Assembly (NCBI GenBank): GCA_050181295.1
Contig: JBFXDI010000026.1
Coordinates: 1-36,776, forward strand
Length of the DNA stretch: 36,776 bases
Source: JBFXDI01 sp050181295
GTDB lineage: Bacteria > Pseudomonadota > Alphaproteobacteria > Rhizobiales > Aestuariivirgaceae
Reading direction: 5' to 3'
Shown: one piece after another, positions 7,480 through 14,801 of the stretch
Layout: each line of letters starts with the position of its first letter
Numbering within the stretch: position 1 is the first letter of the stretch
Program-made: the position numbers and the translations under genes
Notes under the pieces: generated by a model
Databases searched by the model: none
Told to the model about the DNA's origin: nothing
What the model saw: the letters and a program-made list of their open reading frames with translations, nothing else

Positions 7480-8952
7480 ATGTTTCTGGGCGACATCCTC
7501 GTTGCGCAAGGCCTTGTGAGCGAGGCCGACGTTGCCGAAGCGCTCGAGCGCCAGAAACTGCAGGGCGGTCGCCTGGGTGAGAATCTCATCGCGCTCGGCA
7601 AGCTCGACGCCGCGGCGCTCGAGGCTGTCGTGCACGGCGCGCCGACCTCGCCCAAGACGCTCGCCGACACGGGCCTGTCGATCGCCGACATGCTCAACCT
7701 CATCGCCAAGACTCTCTACTCGGTGAGCGTCGAGACCCCTTCCGCCATGAGCGAGGCGCTGAAGCTGCCGCCGAGCGTCATCAAGCTGCTGCTCGAGCAG
7801 GCCAAGGACCGTAAGCTCCTCGAGGTCCTGGGCGCGACCGGGGCGAGCGCGGCTTCCGAGCTTCGCTACGCGCTCACCGAGAAAGGCAAGCAGTGGGCCA
7901 CCGACGCCTTCGGGCAGAACCAGTATGTCGGCCCGGCGCCCGTGTCGCTCAAGGCCTATAGCGAGCGCATCCTGCGCCAGCGCATCACCAACGAGCGCGT
8001 GGCGCGCACCGCGATCGACGCCGCCTTCTCCAGCATGGTGATCTCGGAGCGCTTCGTGCAGCAGCTCGGGCCCGCCGTGAACTCCGGACGCTCGATCCTG
8101 CTCTATGGCCCGCCCGGCAACGGCAAGACGACGGTGGCCGAGAAGGTCGGATCGATCTTCAACGACGTCATCTACGTGCCCTACTGCTTCGAGGTGGAGG
8201 GCCAGATCATCAAGGTCTACGACCCGAGCATCCATCAGGCCGTGCTGTCGAAATCGGAGGCCTCCTCGCGGGGCACGCTGATGCGGCGGGAGGATCTCGA
8301 TCGGCGCTGGGTTCCCTGCCGCCGCCCCTTTATCGTCACCGGCGGCGAGCTGACGATGGAGATGCTGGACCTGAGCTTCAACTCGCTGGCGAAGTTCTAC
8401 GAGGCGCCGCTGCACATCAAGGCGCTCGGCGGCATCTTCACGATCGACGACTTCGGCCGCCAGATCATCAGTCCCGAGGCGTTGCTCAACCGCTGGATCG
8501 TGCCGCTTGAAAGCCGGGTGGAATATCTCAAGCTTCACACCGGAAAGAGTTTTGCCATCCCCTTCGACGAGCTCGTCATCTTCTCCACCAACCTCGCGCC
8601 GAGCGACCTCATGGACCCGGCGTTTCTGCGCCGCATTCCCTATAAGCTCGAGGTGACCGGGCCGACGCGCGATGAATACCGCAAGATCTTCCGTGCCGTT
8701 TCGAAGGCATCGGGCTTTGACGCCTCCGAGGAGATCATCGACTACGTGGTCCGCGAGCTGCGCGAGAACAACGACTTCCCGCTTGCAAGCTTCCAGCCCA
8801 AGTTCATCATCGACCAGGTGAAGGCCTCCTGCAAGTTCGAGGGGATTCCGGGGCAGTTCCGGCCGGAGTTCATCTCGATGGCGCTCTCCAATCTCTACAC
8901 CAAGGACTCGCCCGGCTTTGGCGTGCGCCCGCAGCGCAGCTCGACGCACTGA
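7480..8952 (+). CDS. AAA+ ATPase with N-terminal MshEN-like domain and winged-helix linker
   Basis: A 490-aa cytoplasmic ATPase. Residues 2-25 and 31-54 form two copies of the 24-residue MshEN pattern (LGDILVAQGLV... and RLGENLIALGKL...) separated by five residues, the layout known to bind cyclic-di-GMP in GspE/PilB-type ATPases. Residues about 75-140 resemble a winged helix (LPPSVIKLLLE, LRYALTEKG). The AAA+ module has Walker A GPPGNGKT (210-217, Lys216), Walker B GIFTIDDFG (Asp323/Asp324), sensor-1 Asn371 and an FLRR arginine pair (384-385). It is not a GspE secretion ATPase. The ATG at 7480 is chosen over the GTG at 7474 because GGAGG ends five bases before it. No pilus or secretion gene is adjacent. 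The cellular role is unknown; the ATPase call is firm. Confidence 0.82.
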   Translation: MFLGDILVAQGLVSEADVAEALERQKLQGGRLGENLIALGKLDAAALEAVVHGAPTSPKTLADTGLSIADMLNLIAKTLYSVSVETPSAMSEALKLPPSVIKLLLEQAKDRKLLEVLGATGASAASELRYALTEKGKQWATDAFGQNQYVGPAPVSLKAYSERILRQRITNERVARTAIDAAFSSMVISERFVQQLGPAVNSGRSILLYGPPGNGKTTVAEKVGSIFNDVIYVPYCFEVEGQIIKVYDPSIHQAVLSKSEASSRGTLMRREDLDRRWVPCRRPFIVTGGELTMEMLDLSFNSLAKFYEAPLHIKALGGIFTIDDFGRQIISPEALLNRWIVPLESRVEYLKLHTGKSFAIPFDELVIFSTNLAPSDLMDPAFLRRIPYKLEVTGPTRDEYRKIFRAVSKASGFDASEEIIDYVVRELRENNDFPLASFQPKFIIDQVKASCKFEGIPGQFRPEFISMALSNLYTKDSPGFGVRPQRSSTH

Positions 8953-9068
8953 CTTCTCCGCGGCGCCCAGGGCCTGCTTCGATGCTGCCCGGAAGAAGAC
9001 CCTGCTTTGCCGAAGAATCCTTCCGCGAACGACTGAAGTTCCGCTCGCGCGCTTGACCGCTCGAGTTA

Positions 9069-9082
9069 GGATAAACCTATCC
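9069..9082. promoter_or_regulatory. Possible operator palindrome upstream of the flavin-hydroxylase genes
   Basis: GGATA-AACC-TATCC is a perfect 5-base inverted repeat with a four-base spacer, 75 bases before the reductase start, in the AT-richest part of a 205-base intergenic region. A TTGACC at 9053-9058 resembles a -35 box but no good -10 is seen at the right distance. The rest of the region (8953-9157) shows nothing recognisable. Confidence 0.25.
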
Positions 9083-9157
9083 AGCTCCCAAAAATTTCCA
9101 ATTTTACCTCATCAGCGACCGATGCCACCTTCGAGCCAGCAGTTCGGAGGACAGGTC

Positions 9158-9673
9158 ATGCAGGTCCAGGAGTTCATGCTTCCCCCGGTCGAGTGTCCGT
9201 CACGCTTCATCGCCGTCATGGGCCGCGCCGCTTCCGGCGTCTCGGTGGTCACGACGGACGGGATTGCCGGCCGCTTCGGCGTCACGGTGAGCGCCATCTC
9301 CTCGGTCTCGGCCGAGCCGCCGCTCATCCTCGCCTGCGTGAACCGGAAGAGCCCGATCGTCACGGCCATCGACGCCAACGGCGTCTTCTGCGTGAACCTC
9401 CTGGCGGTCCGGCAGCAGCCGATCGCCGATACCTTCGCGGGCCGTCCGCGCAGCGGCAGGCCCTACGACTTCGGCTGCGCCGACTGGCTCGTTGGCGAAA
9501 CCGGCGCGCCAGTGCTGCCCGAGGCCGCGGCGAGCTTCGAGTGCAGCCTCGAGGCCGCGCACGACGCCGGCACGCACCGCATCTTCATCGGCCGCGTGCT
9601 GAAGGCGCTCGGCGGCGAGGCCGAACCGCTCGTCTATTCCGCCCGCGCCTACCGGCGCATCGTCGAACTCTAA
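9158..9673 (+). CDS. NAD(P)H-dependent flavin reductase, HpaC/RutF-like
   Basis: Small split-barrel flavin reductase of 171 aa, the usual length of HpaC. It would use NAD(P)H to make free reduced flavin for the oxygenase encoded 12 bases downstream. Characteristic stretches are visible: ASGVSVVTTDG near the N-terminus, FGVTVSAISSVSAEPPLILACVN-type flavin-binding region, and GVFCVNLL with IADTFAG further on. The ATG at 9158 follows GGAGG by seven bases. RutF and HpaC proteins look alike; the downstream HpaB-like gene favours the HpaC role. Confidence 0.87.
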   Translation: MQVQEFMLPPVECPSRFIAVMGRAASGVSVVTTDGIAGRFGVTVSAISSVSAEPPLILACVNRKSPIVTAIDANGVFCVNLLAVRQQPIADTFAGRPRSGRPYDFGCADWLVGETGAPVLPEAAASFECSLEAAHDAGTHRIFIGRVLKALGGEAEPLVYSARAYRRIVEL

Positions 9674-9685
9674 AGGAACTCCGCC

Positions 9686-11152
9686 ATGATCAGGACCGGC
9701 GACCAGTACCGCGAGACCCTGCGCGACGACCGCGAGGTGTGGATCAACGGCGAGAGGGTGAAGGACGTCACGCGCCATCCCTCCTTCAAGCCGATCGTCG
9801 ATGCGCGCGCCCGCATCTACGACATGCAGCACGAGCCGAAGACGCAAGGCCTGATGACCTACGAGGAAGGGGCTGAGCGCTTCGCCACCGGCAACAAGCT
9901 GCCCTTCACCGCGGAGGACTGGCACGCCAAGCGCAAGGCGGTCGACGCGGTGATGTGGGACATCGGCGGCGTCATCACCCGCGTCGGCGACGAGACCATC
10001 GGCGAGATGTGGTCGCTTTGGGACGGCAAGGACATCCTCAACGAGATCGACTCGCGCTTCGCGGAGAACATCGAGCGCCACATCAAGACCGCGACCAAGA
10101 ACGACCCCTTCCACGTCTCGGCCAACACCGATCCCAAGGGGGATCGCTCCAAGCGCCCACAGGACCAGGACCCGGACATGCTGGTGCATGTCGTCAAGGA
10201 GACGGATGCCGGCATCGTCATCCGCGGCGCCAAGTACGAGACGGCGGCCGCCTACGCCGACCAGGCCTTCCTCAAGCCCACGATCGCCAACTGGGGCGAC
10301 GCCAAGCTTTCGGACTACGCGCTGGGCTGCATCGTCAGGATGAACGCCAGGGGCGTGAAGCACATCTGCCGCACGGGCTTCACCGGCCGCGCGCCGGCGC
10401 GCGACTATCCGCTCGCCAACCGCTGCGACGAGATCGACACGCTGATGATCCTCGACGACGTGCTCATCCCCTGGGAGGACGTGCTCTTCTACCAGCACAC
10501 GCGCGCGGCGAGCTTCATCCGCCAGACGCTCCACCGCTACTCGGCCTTCCCGTTCGTGCAGCGCACGCTCTCCTTCGCCGACCTGATGATCGGCGCCGCG
10601 CTCTGGAACGTGAAGCAGACCGGCCTCGACAAGCAGCAGGCGGTGCAGGAGAAGCTCGCCGAGCTCGCGGTCTGGCGCGAGGGCATCAACGCGCATCTGA
10701 CGGCTTCGATCGCCACCGCCGAGAAGAGCCCCAACGGCCTCCTCATGCCCAACCAGTCGCTGCTGATGACCGGCCGCGTGCACGCCATGTCGAACCTGCC
10801 GCGCGTCATCCATCTCGCGCGCGAACTCTGCGGCGGGCAGATCTGCGTGACGCCGGATGCGGCGGCCTTCGAGCACCCGGAGACCCGGCCGTGGCTCGAG
10901 AAATTCTACTCCATCAACGAGGAGTGGGTTGCCGACGACCGCCGCAAGCTTCTGGCGCTCGCCCGCGACCTCGTGAACTCGGACTATGCCGGGCACCGGC
11001 TGACCTTCCAGCTCTTCGCCCAGTCGCCGCCCTTCGCGCACCTCGCCGCCGTCTACCGGAATTTCGACTGGCAGGGTCCGCTCGCCTTCGCCCACAAGGC
11101 GGCCGGCCTCTCGGACCGGGTCTGGGGGCAGCGCAAGCAGGCGGCGGAGTAG
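9686..11152 (+). CDS. Flavin-dependent monooxygenase, HpaB/PvcC family
   Basis: Large oxygenase component of a two-component flavin monooxygenase, 488 aa against about 520 for enteric HpaB. Visible family landmarks are a TGDQYRETLRDDREVWINGE-like N-terminus (E. coli HpaB has TGEEYLKSLQDGREIYIYGE), VKETDAGIVIRGAK (HpaB: LEKETDAGIIVSGAK), and the ILDDVLIPWEDVLFY segment (HpaB: MDNVLIPWENVLIY). It begins 12 bases after the reductase stop with an AAAGGA ribosome site. In HpaB the reduced flavin from HpaC hydroxylates a phenol ring ortho to the OH. Here the overall divergence and the RidA/LLM neighbours leave the substrate open, so I give no symbol. Confidence 0.87.
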   Translation: MIRTGDQYRETLRDDREVWINGERVKDVTRHPSFKPIVDARARIYDMQHEPKTQGLMTYEEGAERFATGNKLPFTAEDWHAKRKAVDAVMWDIGGVITRVGDETIGEMWSLWDGKDILNEIDSRFAENIERHIKTATKNDPFHVSANTDPKGDRSKRPQDQDPDMLVHVVKETDAGIVIRGAKYETAAAYADQAFLKPTIANWGDAKLSDYALGCIVRMNARGVKHICRTGFTGRAPARDYPLANRCDEIDTLMILDDVLIPWEDVLFYQHTRAASFIRQTLHRYSAFPFVQRTLSFADLMIGAALWNVKQTGLDKQQAVQEKLAELAVWREGINAHLTASIATAEKSPNGLLMPNQSLLMTGRVHAMSNLPRVIHLARELCGGQICVTPDAAAFEHPETRPWLEKFYSINEEWVADDRRKLLALARDLVNSDYAGHRLTFQLFAQSPPFAHLAAVYRNFDWQGPLAFAHKAAGLSDRVWGQRKQAAE

Positions 11153-11165
11153 AACCCATCATCAT

Positions 11166-11244
11166 CGTCATGCCCGGCCGCCGAGCCGGGCATCCTTTTC
11201 AATCATCTTGTCAAAGGATGGCCGGGTCAGGCCCGGCCATGACG
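11166..11244. repeat. Dispersed palindromic element, CGTCATGCCCGG type, copy 1
   Basis: A 79-base inverted repeat with outer arms CGTCATGCCCGGCC and GGCCCGGCCATGACG and inner arms GCCGGGCATCC and GGATGGCCGGG. A second copy in the same orientation lies at 28542-28625. It fills most of the 127-base gap between the oxygenase and RidA genes and would form a strong hairpin in the transcript. Confidence 0.8.
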
Positions 11245-11279
11245 TTCCCCACCCAATCATCAGCAGCAGGCGACAGAAC

Positions 11280-11696
11280 ATGACCGTCCATACCCGCATC
11301 CGGCCCTTCAACACCAAGGAGACCTACCCCGAGCAGAAGCTCGACAACGACCTCTGCCAGGGCGTGGTCGCGCGTGGCCGCATGGTGTTCCTGCGCGGCC
11401 AGGTCTCGCAGGATCTCGACACGCGTGCGTCGCTGCATGTGGGCGATGCGCGCGCGCAGACCGAGAAGGCCATGGCCAACATCAAGATGCTGATGGAGGA
11501 GGCGGGCGGCTCGATGGAGCATATCTGCCGCATCGTCGTCTACCTGACGGACATCCGCTACCGCGAGGCCGTCTACCGCGAGATGGGCAAATGGCTGAAA
11601 GGCGTGTTCCCGTGCTCCACGGGCCTCGTCGTGCCGGCGCTCGCGCGGCCGGAATGGGTGGTCGAGATCGAGGCAACGGCCGTCATCCCGGACTGA
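11280..11696 (+). CDS. RidA family protein (YjgF/UK114, enamine/imine deaminase)
   Basis: Small trimeric-fold protein of 138 aa. RidA proteins hydrolyse reactive enamine/imine intermediates made by PLP and flavin enzymes. The conserved arginine that anchors the substrate carboxylate is retained (Arg123 in ALARPEWVVEIEATA), so the imine-deaminase chemistry is plausible. It follows the oxygenase in the same direction but across a 127-base gap with a palindromic repeat. Its placement behind a flavin monooxygenase pair suggests clean-up of an unstable product, comparable to RutC next to RutF in pyrimidine degradation, although RutA-type context is not complete here. Confidence 0.88.
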   Translation: MTVHTRIRPFNTKETYPEQKLDNDLCQGVVARGRMVFLRGQVSQDLDTRASLHVGDARAQTEKAMANIKMLMEEAGGSMEHICRIVVYLTDIRYREAVYREMGKWLKGVFPCSTGLVVPALARPEWVVEIEATAVIPD

Positions 11697-11855
11697 TCGG
11701 CCACGAACTTCGGAGGGGCGGCGCCCCCGCCGCCCGCTTCCGATTGGTGCGCGAGGGCGCGCACCCTCCGCAAGACGACCGCACCGCTTGCCGGATGACA
11801 ATCCTGCGCTCGACCACTATACCTCGGGTTTCGAAGGGGCTTGAGGAACGGACCG

Positions 11856-12188
11856 ATGAGCATGCGCAACGGGCTTTACAAGATCGACTTCGAGACCCAG
11901 CGGGGCGGCGGACAGGGCGTCGTCGTCCTCAAGGACGGCAGGATCTGGGGCGGCGATTCCGGCTGGTTCTATGTCGGGACCTACGAACAGACCGGCGACC
12001 GCTTCAAGGCGCGCGTGAAGATCAGCGCCCACACCAAGCACGAGCATATCACCTCGGTCGTCGGCATGGATTCCGCCGATCTCAAGCTCAAGGGCACGGC
12101 CGAGGGCGACGCCGTCACCACCACCGGCATCGCCAAGCAGGCCCCTGACATCACCTTCGTCGCCAAGCTCGAACGCCTCAGCGATTAG
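11856..12188 (+). CDS. GrlR-like small regulatory-fold protein
   Basis: A 110-aa cytoplasmic protein with no signal peptide. The N-terminal half reads as the GrlR (T3SS negative regulator) family pattern: GLYKIDF, GQGVVVLKDGRIWGGDSGWFYVG and GTYE, followed by a strand-rich region with alternating KARVKI and ADLKLKGTAEGD. In enteric pathogens GrlR binds the activator GrlA; alphaproteobacterial members are mostly orphans of unknown function, and no GrlA or type III secretion gene is present here. The ATG at 11856 is preceded by TTGAGGAACGGACC; an ATG two codons later is also possible. Confidence 0.72.
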   Translation: MSMRNGLYKIDFETQRGGGQGVVVLKDGRIWGGDSGWFYVGTYEQTGDRFKARVKISAHTKHEHITSVVGMDSADLKLKGTAEGDAVTTTGIAKQAPDITFVAKLERLSD

Positions 12189-12201
12189 AACGTCTGTTCG
12201 G

Positions 12202-12273
12202 CCGCTCATTCCCGCGGAAGCGGGAATCCAGGACTTGGCGCACATGGGTCCCCGCTTTCGCGGGGACGAGCGG
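12202..12273. repeat. Dispersed two-hairpin element, CCGCTCATTCCCGC type, copy 1
   Basis: A 72-base element made of two short hairpins: ATTCCCGC/GCGGGAAT and GTCCCCGC/GCGGGGAC, bounded by CCGCTC and GAGCGG. The same unit occurs in inverted orientation at 18558-18632. It begins 14 bases after the GrlR-like stop. The rest of the 185-base gap (12274-12373) shows no recognisable feature beyond the ribosome site of the next gene. Confidence 0.8.
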
Positions 12274-12373
12274 TGTCCGTGCCACTTCCTGAACTACAGA
12301 TGAGCGAGCCTTGTTGCGGACCGGACCGGAGCTTCCTATGTGAGGCGCTCCGGCTTCCCTCCAGAGGCGTTCG

Positions 12374-13387
12374 ATGATCCCCTTCTCCGTCCTCGACCTG
12401 TCGCCCGTTCCCGAGGGCTCGACTGCGGGCGATGCGCTGCGCAACACCCGCGAGCTCGCCCGTCTTGCCGAAAAGCTCGGCTACAACCGCTACTGGCTTG
12501 CCGAGCATCACAACATGCCCGGCATCGCGAGCGCTGCGACCGCCGTCGCCATCGGCTATGTCGCGGAGGCGACCAGCACCATCCGCGTGGGCTCCGGCGG
12601 AATCATGCTGCCGAACCATGCACCGCTCATGGTGGCCGAGCAGTTCGGGACGCTCGAATCGCTCTATCCCGGCCGCATCGACTTGGGACTCGGGCGCGCG
12701 CCCGGCACCGACCAGCTCACCATGCGGGCGCTCCGGCGCGGCGAGGAGGCGGCCGACCAGTTCCCGCGCGACGTCATGGAGCTCATGATCTACTTCGGCG
12801 ACCCCGAACCCAACCAGCGCATCCGCGCCGTGCCGGGCGCCGGCCTCAAGGTGCCGGTCTGGCTCCTCGGCTCGAGCCTCTTCAGCGCCCAGCTCGCCGC
12901 CATGCTCGGCCTTCCCTTCGCCTTCGCCTCCCACTTCGCTCCCGATCTCATGATGCAGGCGGTCGAGATCTACCGCAGCCGCTTCGAGCCGTCGGAGCAG
13001 CTCGAGCGCCCCTATGTCATGCTCGGCGCCAATGTCATTGCGGCCGAGACGGACGCGGAGGCAAGGCGCCTCTTCACGTCCCAGCAGCAGTCCTTCGTGC
13101 GGCTCCGGCGCGGCGAGCCGGGCAAGCTTCCCCCACCCATCGACAACCCGGAGGAGCATTTCTCGGCAATCGAGCTCGCGGGGATCGAGCGCTCGCTTGC
13201 CGTCTCCTTCGTCGGCGCCAGGGACACGATCCGTTCAGGGCTCCAAGCCTTCATCGAAAAGACAGGCACGGACGAGCTCATCGTCACCGGCCACATCTAC
13301 GACCACGCGGCCCGGCTCAAGTCCTTCGAGATCGCCGCGGAAGCGCGCGATCTGCTCAAGGAGCCCCGGCGGGAGTCGGCGGCGTAG
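12374..13387 (+). CDS. LLM-class flavin-dependent monooxygenase (bacterial luciferase-like)
   Basis: A 337-aa TIM-barrel protein of the luciferase-like monooxygenase class using FMNH2 (or F420 in other lineages). Family signatures are the N-terminal PFSVLDLSPV strand, YNRYWLAEHHNMPGIAS (the histidine-rich flavin-site motif of this subgroup), TIRVGSGGIMLPNHAPLMVAEQF and GRIDLGLGRAPG. This subgroup (often annotated as MsnO8-like) is widespread and usually uncharacterised. The ATG at 12374 has AGAGG six bases upstream. It could share reduced flavin with the reductase at 9158. Its own substrate is unknown. Confidence 0.88.
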   Translation: MIPFSVLDLSPVPEGSTAGDALRNTRELARLAEKLGYNRYWLAEHHNMPGIASAATAVAIGYVAEATSTIRVGSGGIMLPNHAPLMVAEQFGTLESLYPGRIDLGLGRAPGTDQLTMRALRRGEEAADQFPRDVMELMIYFGDPEPNQRIRAVPGAGLKVPVWLLGSSLFSAQLAAMLGLPFAFASHFAPDLMMQAVEIYRSRFEPSEQLERPYVMLGANVIAAETDAEARRLFTSQQQSFVRLRRGEPGKLPPPIDNPEEHFSAIELAGIERSLAVSFVGARDTIRSGLQAFIEKTGTDELIVTGHIYDHAARLKSFEIAAEARDLLKEPRRESAA

Positions 13388-13412
13388 CCTTGTCCTTGGC
13401 AGCGCCTCGGGA

Positions 13413-14597
13413 TCAGCGGATCACGGGAAGCTCCTGCGGCGCGCGCTTTGTCAGGAGCTGCGGTCCGTCAGGCGTGATGACGATGTTCTCCTCGTGCACG
13501 ATCATCCTGCCGGGCGCGTATTCGAGGCCGGGCTCGATGGTCATCACCATGCCAGCCTCGAGCACGGTCGATGAGCCCGGCATGTTGGACGGCGGCTCCG
13601 TCAGCTGCATGCCGAGCCCGTGGCCGAGCCGCCCGACATTGTTGCCGATCGAGCCCGCCTCGTCGATGATCCTGGCCATGGCGCGGAACAGGTCCTCGGC
13701 CGTGGCGCCGACCCGCGCGGCGGCGATGCCCGCCTCCGTCGCCTTCCACATGGCCGCGTGCGCCCGCCTGGCCTCGTCCGACACTTCGCCCACCGCATAA
13801 TTGCGGTCGAAGTCGCAGAAATAGCCGTCGTAGGTCGAGCCCGTGTCGATGAACAGGATGTCGCCGTCGCGGATCTCCCGGTCGTGCGGACCGCAAACGA
13901 TCTGCGGCACGCCGCCGGGGCCTGAGATGGCGGGAAGGAAAGGTGTCGAATCCGCCCCGCGCCGCGCGATGTCGATGCGGAGCTTGCGCGCCACCTCGCG
14001 CTCCGTCTCGCCCTCGGAAACAAGGTCAGGAAGCCCGTTGTAGGCGTCGCTCGCGAGCTCGCAGATGTAGCGGATATGCGCCACCTCGGCTTCCGACTTC
14101 ACCATGCGGATGCGCCACAGGCAGGGCGAGCCGTCGACGACCTCGATGCCCTTCAAACTGTCGCGGAGGTCGAATAGCTGGATCACCGGCATGCGGAGCG
14201 CCATCTCGCGGCCAAGCTCCGCGCCGAGGCGGCCGAAGCGGCGCGGCAGCTCGGAAATGGTGGACGCAAGCAGCGAGGTGCCATCGTCCGCCGGCCGCGG
14301 AGCGGGCCAGGTGCGCACGTCGTCGATCCAGGTCGCGGCCATCTCCGGCGCGCCGATCTCGGGGATGACCGCGATGGGCTTGCCCTCGGGCGGCACGACA
14401 ACGAACCAGGGTCGGGTCGGGCTTTCCCAGAACTGCGAGTCGAAGCCCGTGAAGTAGCGCACGTTGGGCGGCGCGCTCACCAGGAGCGCATCGAGCGAAT
14501 GCTCGCGCATGATCGCCTGGGCGCGCCTGGTGCGGTGCTCGAACTCGGTAGGAGAGAAGCCGCGGCGCGGCGGTAGCGACGGTACTGCGTCCGGCAT
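13413..14597 (-). CDS. M24-family metallohydrolase (Xaa-Pro peptidase / creatinase / ectoine hydrolase type)
   Basis: A 394-aa pita-bread-fold enzyme with an N-terminal creatinase-like domain (residues about 15-165) and a C-terminal M24 catalytic domain. The full metal-ligand set is seen: Asp251 (FIDTG), Asp262 (CDFDR), His326 (GHGLGMQLTE), Glu355 (TIEPGLE) and Glu369 (HEENIVIT). It is therefore probably an active hydrolase of a proline-like, creatine-like or other C-N bond. DoeA-type ectoine hydrolases have this architecture but no other ectoine gene is adjacent. It converges on the LLM gene with a 25-base gap and is divergent from the FAD oxidase at 14802. Confidence 0.85.
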   Translation of the reverse strand: MPDAVPSLPPRRGFSPTEFEHRTRRAQAIMREHSLDALLVSAPPNVRYFTGFDSQFWESPTRPWFVVVPPEGKPIAVIPEIGAPEMAATWIDDVRTWPAPRPADDGTSLLASTISELPRRFGRLGAELGREMALRMPVIQLFDLRDSLKGIEVVDGSPCLWRIRMVKSEAEVAHIRYICELASDAYNGLPDLVSEGETEREVARKLRIDIARRGADSTPFLPAISGPGGVPQIVCGPHDREIRDGDILFIDTGSTYDGYFCDFDRNYAVGEVSDEARRAHAAMWKATEAGIAAARVGATAEDLFRAMARIIDEAGSIGNNVGRLGHGLGMQLTEPPSNMPGSSTVLEAGMVMTIEPGLEYAPGRMIVHEENIVITPDGPQLLTKRAPQELPVIR

Positions 14598-14801
14598 GAA
14601 GTCGGGGCTCCCTGTTCATCCATCCGGCTTTCCTGCCGAACGGGAATGCAAGGTACACGGACAATGCCGGGAAGTCCTCCCGCCGGTTGCCCGCCGCCGG
14701 GAGACCGGGCCCGGCTGGAAACCCGGATCCCACCTCCGGGGTTGGCGAACTGCGCGTTCTGTTCTAGGAGGCGGAACCCTCGGCCCTGCGAGTTTCGCGC
14801 C
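14598..14801. other. Divergent intergenic region between M24 hydrolase and FAD oxidase genes
   Basis: These 204 bases separate two divergent starts and must carry both promoters. I see no clear -35/-10 pair. The stretch CCCGGGCCC-like and GGAAACCCGGATCC-rich sequence is GC-dense with minor local symmetry, and AGGAGG at 14766-14771 is too far from the ATG at 14802 to serve it. No open frame here looks like a gene. Confidence 0.4.

Noticed and set aside
7384..8949. 521-codon minus-strand frame opposite the AAA+ gene
   Set aside because: Same shadow pattern; the plus-strand frame has MshEN and AAA+ motifs and a good ribosome site.
7480..8952. Defence-system ATPase
   Set aside because: No nuclease, toxin or other defence gene is adjacent, and the N-terminal domain points to c-di-GMP-type regulation.
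9200..11095. 631-codon open frame on the minus strand opposite the flavin reductase and oxygenase genes
   Set aside because: It is antisense to two well-recognised genes, is extremely rich in Glu, Arg, Val and Gly as expected from the reverse frame of GC-rich coding DNA, and has no recognisable domain.
11166..11244. Possible CRISPR repeat
   Set aside because: The palindromic units are single, far apart and internally symmetric; there are no regularly spaced repeats with unique spacers.
13413..14597. DMSP lyase DddP (also an M24-fold enzyme)
   Set aside because: Length and the ordinary five-ligand M24 metal set fit peptidase/creatinase-type hydrolases; I see nothing that specifically indicates DddP.
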